Source of the DNA: JADLDV01 sp964546355
GTDB lineage: Bacteria > Patescibacteriota > Minisyncoccia > Phycocordibacterales > UBA9973
Assembly: GCA_964546355.1 (NCBI GenBank)
Contig: CAZJJM010000021.1
Location: forward strand, 1 to 9,557
Length of the DNA: 9,557 nucleotides
Direction: 5' to 3'
Within the stretch, counting starts at the first letter, position 1. Each line of letters opens with the position of its first letter. Under the pieces are notes generated by a model. The model did not search any database and was not told the origin of the DNA. It worked only from the letters and a program-made list of their open reading frames with translations. The translations under genes and the position numbers were made by a program. Positions 5,757 to 9,557 of this stretch are shown here, piece after piece.

Positions 5757-7589
5757 CTACGATTGTCTTTTTTGTTTCAACCATTTTTTATAAACATCGG
5801 ACATATGTTTAAATCCTTTCTTATTATTCGCGATTTCTTTTTTACCATCTACCATACGTATACTTGCATCAAAAACAACATCCTTAGTATACGGTTTAAT
5901 TTTTTCCATATCTTGAATTCGTTTTTTTGCCCGAGCTATTTTTTGCGGAATAGTTCCGGTAATAGATTTGATATATGCATTTGGTGTGAGTTTCTTTCCG
6001 GTGGCGATTTTTACCAACTCTGGAAATGTTTTTGACGCACCAAGTTTCCATACTTTTGCCATTTCTTTACCAATGTTTGGATTATCTACAATATACCCAT
6101 ACTTTTTGTAGAAATATTCTCGCCATTGTGAAAGTGCAAGTTCTGCAAGTCCATACCCTTGATACGAACAAGAACTTTCCCATGCATAAATGTGAGGAGT
6201 TTCTAATAATGATAGTGATGCCTCACTTCGATCGCTATATTTCAAAAATACTTTCTTTGCAATGGTTCGCACTTTTTCTGTACTAATATTTTTCTCTTCA
6301 TATAATGATTTTTCAAAATACATAACCATCATAATACTCATCATACGAAGCGGTGCTACAGGATGCAGTGCTTCTACTTTTCTTTCAAAAAGTTCAAATG
6401 GATAGGATGCTCCATCGAGTGTTTTTGCATAACGCACACGCCACTCGATACTTGAATACACATTATCAAGGAACATACTCTGAGTTTCTGCCCATGCGGT
6501 CGACATGGGTGCATATTCATGATTCAAGCAAACATCTTTCATATCAGTATTGAGCATATGGGCTGCATGTCCTCCTTCATGAAAAAGTGTGTGAAAACCT
6601 TGCATTTCTTCACCTGACTGACCGAGAGAAACATTACAAGTAAAATTAGATACTCCAGGAATTCTTTTTTCTCCTGTATAAGAAACAAGTTTTGGCCAAT
6701 GACAAAAACCATTGTTGTACTTCCCGTTTCTCTCTAGTAAATCAAGTGTGAGTGACCCTCCTTTGAAATCAATGCCGAGTGCTTTAAATGAACGGCCCCA
6801 TCGATCAAGAGCTTCTTCAAATGGATAAAAAGGATCTTCTTCTTTTGTAAAAGAACCCGCAATCATGTATCCAAAATTCCACGGCTTACGAAGTCCTTTT
6901 TGTGTTTTTTCAAGTATGCGAATTTCTTGAAATCCATATTTTGTCTGATCGTAAATAGTATCAAAAATGATAAACAAATCTTTTTTTGTCATCCCTTCTT
7001 CTACTTCAAGTTTATACGCATAGAAATCTTCATAACCAAGCAAGTTCGCATATTCGTTACGAAGTTTTATAAGCGCAACAAAATCATCAAGCAATGGTCC
7101 ATTCATAACTTGCAATGCATCAAAACATGCCTTACGAACTGACTCATCGTCTGCTGTTGCTAAAAGATTTTTTATTTCATTTACAGATTTTTCGACAAAT
7201 TTCTTTGTTTTTGGATCTATATATCCTTGTTTTCTCTCGGTGCGAGTCTTTTGAATTTTTGATTCAAGTGTCGCAATCTGGTCTTTGAGCACAAGTCCTT
7301 GCGGCGGAGTTTGATACAAAGTAAAAAAATGTTCCCAATATGAAAGTCGTTCTTTTATTTTTCCTTTTGCAATTTTTTTATATTCACGTACTTGTTGCAA
7401 TAAATCAACATTTGCACGAAAACTATCACGCATCTTCATTGCTATATCTTTTTTCTGATCAATACTATGGTCATACATATAAGAAACCCAAAACAACGAT
7501 TCATACTTTGTGTGCAAGTCACTATATGTGACATTTAAATATTCTAAAAAATCCTTAGGGGATGTAAATTTCTTATTCATATTCACCAT
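5757..7589 (-). CDS. M3-family zinc oligopeptidase (oligoendopeptidase F-like)
   Basis: This 610-residue protein has the M3 zinc signature FHEGGHAAH: His337 and His341 as ligands and Glu338 as the catalytic base. The likely third ligand is Glu368 in STAWAETQSMF, at the usual distance of about 27 residues. The N-terminal two thirds is helical and highly charged, as in thimet oligopeptidase and PepF. The length fits the PepF group (about 600). With no signal peptide or membrane helix it should be cytoplasmic and degrade short peptides to recycle amino acids, a useful role in a cell with few biosynthetic pathways; the physiological role is inference. The second ATG at 7580 (MNKKFTSPKDF) is a good alternative start and is preceded by a weak GGTG. 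A terminator lies just upstream. I find only a weak -10 candidate (TTTAAT, 7604-7599) inside that terminator's T-run. Confidence 0.9.
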   Translation of the reverse strand: MVNMNKKFTSPKDFLEYLNVTYSDLHTKYESLFWVSYMYDHSIDQKKDIAMKMRDSFRANVDLLQQVREYKKIAKGKIKERLSYWEHFFTLYQTPPQGLVLKDQIATLESKIQKTRTERKQGYIDPKTKKFVEKSVNEIKNLLATADDESVRKACFDALQVMNGPLLDDFVALIKLRNEYANLLGYEDFYAYKLEVEEGMTKKDLFIIFDTIYDQTKYGFQEIRILEKTQKGLRKPWNFGYMIAGSFTKEEDPFYPFEEALDRWGRSFKALGIDFKGGSLTLDLLERNGKYNNGFCHWPKLVSYTGEKRIPGVSNFTCNVSLGQSGEEMQGFHTLFHEGGHAAHMLNTDMKDVCLNHEYAPMSTAWAETQSMFLDNVYSSIEWRVRYAKTLDGASYPFELFERKVEALHPVAPLRMMSIMMVMYFEKSLYEEKNISTEKVRTIAKKVFLKYSDRSEASLSLLETPHIYAWESSCSYQGYGLAELALSQWREYFYKKYGYIVDNPNIGKEMAKVWKLGASKTFPELVKIATGKKLTPNAYIKSITGTIPQKIARAKKRIQDMEKIKPYTKDVVFDASIRMVDGKKEIANNKKGFKHMSDVYKKWLKQKRQS

Positions 7590-7600
7590 GGTACCACAAT

Positions 7601-7625
7601 TAAAAAGCCCGCGAAATGCGGGCTT
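7601..7625 (-). terminator. Rho-independent terminator of the 50-codon ORF
   Basis: The 8-bp stem pairs 7605-7612 with 7618-7625 (AAGCCCGC and GCGGGCTT) around a 5-nt loop. On the minus strand it is followed by a T-run whose first two bases belong to the stem. It starts 5 nt after the stop codon of the small ORF and ends 11 nt before the M3 peptidase start. The GC-rich core stands out against the AT-rich surroundings. Confidence 0.85.
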
Positions 7626-7629
7626 AATT

Positions 7630-7782
7630 TTAATTTTTCATGTGATGTATCAAAAAACCTTTTTGGTTATTGATATGCTTTGAAGTCCCCGCAACTCGTG
7701 CGTATGGAGCTTGTCCTTTTCCAGAAAAAGTAGATGATGTGCTTTTTTGTGAATTTGTTTTTGTTTGATTTTTTTTGCTCAT
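7630..7782 (-). CDS. Small basic protein of unknown function
   Basis: I do not recognise this 50-residue product. From the ATG at 7782 it starts MSKKNQTKTNSQKSTSSTFS and ends GFLIHHMKN. The first 20 residues are rich in Lys, Ser, Thr, Asn and Gln and are probably disordered; a GKGQAPYARVAGTSK segment follows. There is no membrane helix and no cysteine. The frame stays open upstream to an ATG at 7839, but that extension overlaps the promoter and the edge of the mgtC terminator, so I prefer 7782. It has its own promoter (7811-7839) and terminator (7601-7625) and so looks like a single-gene unit. The unit could instead make a non-coding RNA of about 200 nt. The basic composition would suit nucleic-acid or ribosome binding, but that is speculation. 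Confidence 0.5.
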   Translation of the reverse strand: MSKKNQTKTNSQKSTSSTFSGKGQAPYARVAGTSKHINNQKGFLIHHMKN

Positions 7783-7810
7783 AGTACATATATTTAATTT
7801 GTCCGGATAT

Positions 7811-7839
7811 TTTATATCATAATAGTAAATAAAAAACAA
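7811..7839 (-). promoter_or_regulatory. Promoter of the 50-codon ORF, overlapping the mgtC terminator
   Basis: The -35 is TTGTTT (7839-7834) and the -10 is TATAAA (7816-7811) with a 17-nt spacer. Expected transcription start is about 7804-7802, giving a leader of about 20-22 nt, longer than those of the other promoters here. The -35 overlaps the foot of the mgtC terminator and its T-run, so the two elements share bases. Confidence 0.5.
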
Positions 7840-7862
7840 ACCCGCAATGATGCGGGTTTGTT
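7831..7862 (-). terminator. Rho-independent terminator of mgtC
   Basis: The stem pairs 7837-7845 with 7852-7860 (CAAACCCGC and GCGGGTTTG) around AATGAT, and can extend by two A-T pairs at its base. On the minus strand a run of six T (7836-7831) follows directly. It begins 10 nt after the mgtC stop codon. This is the strongest terminator in the window. Confidence 0.9.
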
Positions 7863-7872
7863 ACAAGAAATA

Positions 7873-8355
7873 TTATTCTTTTTCGATTTTTTGAAACAGT
7901 GAAAGTTTTTTTAATTGCTGTTCGATGAACCACAATACAATAAAAATAAAGAGTGTAAGTACTGTAGTGATGATAGATATCTTATACAATCCAAATCCTG
8001 TCGCCATACCGATACCTGCAGAAACCCAAAGTCCTGTAGATGATGTTAGTCCGGTGATATGCTGATCTTTGACCATGACTAATCCTGCGCCGAGGAATCC
8101 GACACCAGCAATAATCTGAGCTGCCATACGAAGTGGGTCAAAATTTGTTTGTCCTGTAAAAAGATTAGTTACTTGTAATGAGATAATAATGAAGAGTGCA
8201 GAACCCATAGACACAAGTGCATACGTACGCATACCTGCAGTCTTATGTGCAAGTAACCGTTCTGCACCAATAACCATCCCAAATATCATCGCCCAAAATA
8301 ATTTAAACATTAAAGAAACAGTAAGAGGGTCAAAAAAAGTGTAAAAATATTCCAT
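7873..8355 (-). CDS. MgtC/SapB-family membrane protein
   Basis: This 160-residue integral membrane protein has the family pattern in order: FGMVIGAERLL, AGMRTYALVSMGSALFIIIS, DPLRMAAQIIAGVGFLGAGLVM, then ITGLTSSTGLWVSAGIGMATGFGLY. A final hydrophobic helix (about 131-147) and a short charged tail follow. About four to five membrane helices are evident. It corresponds to the N-terminal membrane domain of MgtC; the C-terminal ACT-like domain of Salmonella MgtC is absent. The biochemical role of the family is unsettled. Salmonella MgtC affects virulence, growth in low Mg2+ and the F-type ATP synthase, and none of that can be transferred safely. I chose the ATG at 8355 because an extended -10 lies 6 nt before it. 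The frame stays open to 8406, but that would add a poorly conserved-looking 17 residues containing the promoter. Confidence 0.9.
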   Translation of the reverse strand: MEYFYTFFDPLTVSLMFKLFWAMIFGMVIGAERLLAHKTAGMRTYALVSMGSALFIIISLQVTNLFTGQTNFDPLRMAAQIIAGVGFLGAGLVMVKDQHITGLTSSTGLWVSAGIGMATGFGLYKISIITTVLTLFIFIVLWFIEQQLKKLSLFQKIEKE

Positions 8356-8361
8356 ATACAA

Positions 8362-8370
8362 ATTATAACA
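8362..8370 (-). promoter_or_regulatory. Extended -10 promoter of mgtC, leaderless
   Basis: TGTTATAAT is a perfect extended -10. The TATAAT (8367-8362) is separated from the ATG at 8355 by 6 nt, so the A of the start codon sits at the expected +1. No clear -35 is present (TTATTA at a 17-nt spacing). It lies in the 50-nt gap after the upstream gene, which has no terminator of its own, so read-through from upstream is also possible. Confidence 0.7.
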
Positions 8371-8405
8371 CGATGAGTGAAAAGTAATAAAAAACATGCA
8401 AGACA

Positions 8406-9473
8406 CTACCTTTCTTGATCATACGGAAACTCCTGTAATAACTCTCCAGAATAATAGAATTCATATGCTAAATCACCAAAAGTATACAAAGTACCATTGA
8501 CGGTGATTGGAGCTCCTCCTATTTGCGGGTTCGCTTTTGGAATAGAACGATTGAATCCGAGGTTATACAAGGTTGCAAGTACTCCAGGATTATTCCCTAT
8601 CTCATATCCTGCATGTTTCCATTGTGCAGTTACTTGTCGCATAAATAACCCTGCATAGAGGTATGAATAGTACGTATTCTTGGTATCAGTAATCCGCTCA
8701 AATCTAAGTGCATCTACATCTTCAGTACCTTCTGGGTACGCAATAATCTGTTCCATTGACTGCCCAAGATAAAAAACAGACTCAGGATTTTTTAGATTCT
8801 CATCAATACGAGCTACTGTTTCAGGTTTCAAACCTGCAATCCCAAAAGAAAACTTAGATAGTGACGCAAGTAACTTCAATGGTTCAAAATAACTTTTGAA
8901 AGAATCTCGACTGTTGGTGAAGAATCTGAATTGCTCACCAATAATTCCCCCAAGAAGTATACGTGGAGAAATTCCTGCATCACGCGCAGCATTACGAATA
9001 TATTCCTGATCTCGAATAAATGCAGATTTCATCACTGCCCATTCTGCCGAATCAGCCCATGGAAATGCTGTTTGTAGCACAGGATTAGTATCAGGAACAG
9101 TGACTGTCTCACAATCTTTCAATTGATTTACAAAAGACAACGTATTGAATCTTCGACTTGCAACAGTAAACATTGTCTGCACAAGCTCGCTTGTCGGAGC
9201 AGTCTCATATACCTGATTGATTGCATGCGCAGTTTGTGGTGCATAGTTTGCAAGTGTATGAATTTTACACAGCATAACCGCACGATTTGTATCTTTTGTC
9301 GTATTTTTAGAAACATTGGTTGTATCCGCGCGTGCACTACGAATCGCCTGATTTCTTTCAGAGATAAGTCCACGTACATTGAGCAATCCGAATTGAATCG
9401 CAAAAAAGACACCAACAAAAATGATGCCGATGATTGCAAATACACCTGTAACAATAGAGAAAACTTTATTCAT
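8406..9473 (-). CDS. Single-pass membrane protein, possible lysozyme-like domain
   Basis: This 355-residue protein begins with a signal-anchor helix (about 5-28, IVTGVFAIIGIIFVGVFFAI), so the rest is probably outside the cytoplasmic membrane. A polar linker (38-65) follows. Residues 155-225 read like the core of a lytic transglycosylase: RDAGISPRILLGGIIGEQFR places a possible catalytic Glu180 at the end of a helix, and FSFGIAGLKPETVARI resembles the GxxQxxPxTA segment of GH23-like enzymes, but without the usual Gln. Near 297-310, GVLATLYNLGFNRS resembles the later YNxG segment. The fold assignment is therefore tentative. Cys69 and Cys121 could form a disulfide. It starts 9 nt after the mnmA stop without a Shine-Dalgarno and is probably co-transcribed with mnmA. 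A role in wall remodelling would be inference. Confidence 0.65.
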   Translation of the reverse strand: MNKVFSIVTGVFAIIGIIFVGVFFAIQFGLLNVRGLISERNQAIRSARADTTNVSKNTTKDTNRAVMLCKIHTLANYAPQTAHAINQVYETAPTSELVQTMFTVASRRFNTLSFVNQLKDCETVTVPDTNPVLQTAFPWADSAEWAVMKSAFIRDQEYIRNAARDAGISPRILLGGIIGEQFRFFTNSRDSFKSYFEPLKLLASLSKFSFGIAGLKPETVARIDENLKNPESVFYLGQSMEQIIAYPEGTEDVDALRFERITDTKNTYYSYLYAGLFMRQVTAQWKHAGYEIGNNPGVLATLYNLGFNRSIPKANPQIGGAPITVNGTLYTFGDLAYEFYYSGELLQEFPYDQER

Positions 9474-9482
9474 AGAATACTA

Positions 9483-9557
9483 TTACAATACAACACCACC
9501 TCCAATACACGAAGTATTTTTATATAACACCACAGATTGACCAGGAGAGACAAGGAG
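9483..9557 (-). CDS. mnmA: tRNA-specific 2-thiouridylase MnmA, C-terminal end
   Basis: Only the last 24 codons are in the window, ending in TAA at 9485-9483. The peptide contains SPGQSVVLYK and CIGGGVVL, matching the C-terminal beta-barrel of MnmA (E. coli has PGQSAVFY and CLGGGII). MnmA thiolates U34 in the wobble position of the tRNAs for Lys, Glu and Gln. The ATP-binding and catalytic cysteines lie outside the window. The downstream membrane protein gene starts 9 nt later, so the two probably share a transcript. Confidence 0.9.
   Translation of the reverse strand, partial: LLVSPGQSVVLYKNTSCIGGGVVL

Noticed and set aside
7590..7625. Promoter for the M3 peptidase gene using TTTAAT at 7604-7599
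   Set aside because: The -35 position (TTAAGC) is poor and there is no TG extension; the T-run alone can produce such a -10 by chance. Mentioned only as part of the overlap observation.
9123..9527. Cys-rich plus-strand ORF of 134 codons
   Set aside because: It is antisense to both the membrane protein and mnmA; the Cys, Arg and Asn richness follows from reading those genes backwards.
1..9557. CRISPR arrays, tRNA genes, insertion sequences, toxin-antitoxin or defence genes
   Set aside because: I saw no regularly spaced repeats, cloverleaf with CCA-side pairing, transposase motifs or paired small toxin-antitoxin ORFs in reading both strands.

Overview
The window looks like a piece of a Patescibacteria (CPR, probably Parcubacteria-type) chromosome. 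It is AT-rich and compact. Every gene that I can support lies on the minus strand, so transcription runs from high to low coordinates. The standard genetic code fits all reading frames. The phylum call is an inference from the style of the proteins: a miniature alanyl-tRNA synthetase, an FtsA/PilM-like protein paired with a membrane protein resembling CPR baseplate-J-like proteins, near-absence of Shine-Dalgarno sequences, and short gaps between genes.

Layout in transcription order, right to left. 9483-9557 is the last 24 codons of mnmA (tRNA 2-thiouridylase). 8406-9473 is a single-pass membrane protein with a possible lysozyme-like domain. 7873-8355 is an MgtC/SapB-family membrane protein with its own extended -10 promoter and a strong terminator. 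7630-7782 is a 50-codon ORF of unknown function with its own promoter and terminator. 5757-7589 is an M3-family zinc oligopeptidase. 3956-5713 is a very short alanyl-tRNA synthetase, followed by a perfect 50-bp palindrome that probably ends its transcript. 2675-3862 and 1302-2669 are a two-gene operon: an actin-fold FtsA/PilM-like protein and a membrane-anchored baseplate-J-like protein. 359-1230 is the start of the alpha-operon ribosomal block, infA-rpmJ-rpsM-rpsK, driven by a near-consensus promoter directly in front of infA.

The genes are mostly housekeeping (tRNA modification, aminoacylation, translation initiation, ribosome) mixed with cell-envelope genes. I found no defence system, CRISPR array, mobile element, tRNA or rRNA. 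The points most worth a second look are: promoters placed so close to start codons that the mRNAs should be leaderless or almost so; the doubly shortened AlaRS; the FtsA/PilM-like plus J-like membrane module; the long perfect palindrome after alaS; and a probable reading-frame break, with a jump in GC content, in rpsK at the left edge. No stretch of 300 bases lacks a gene.
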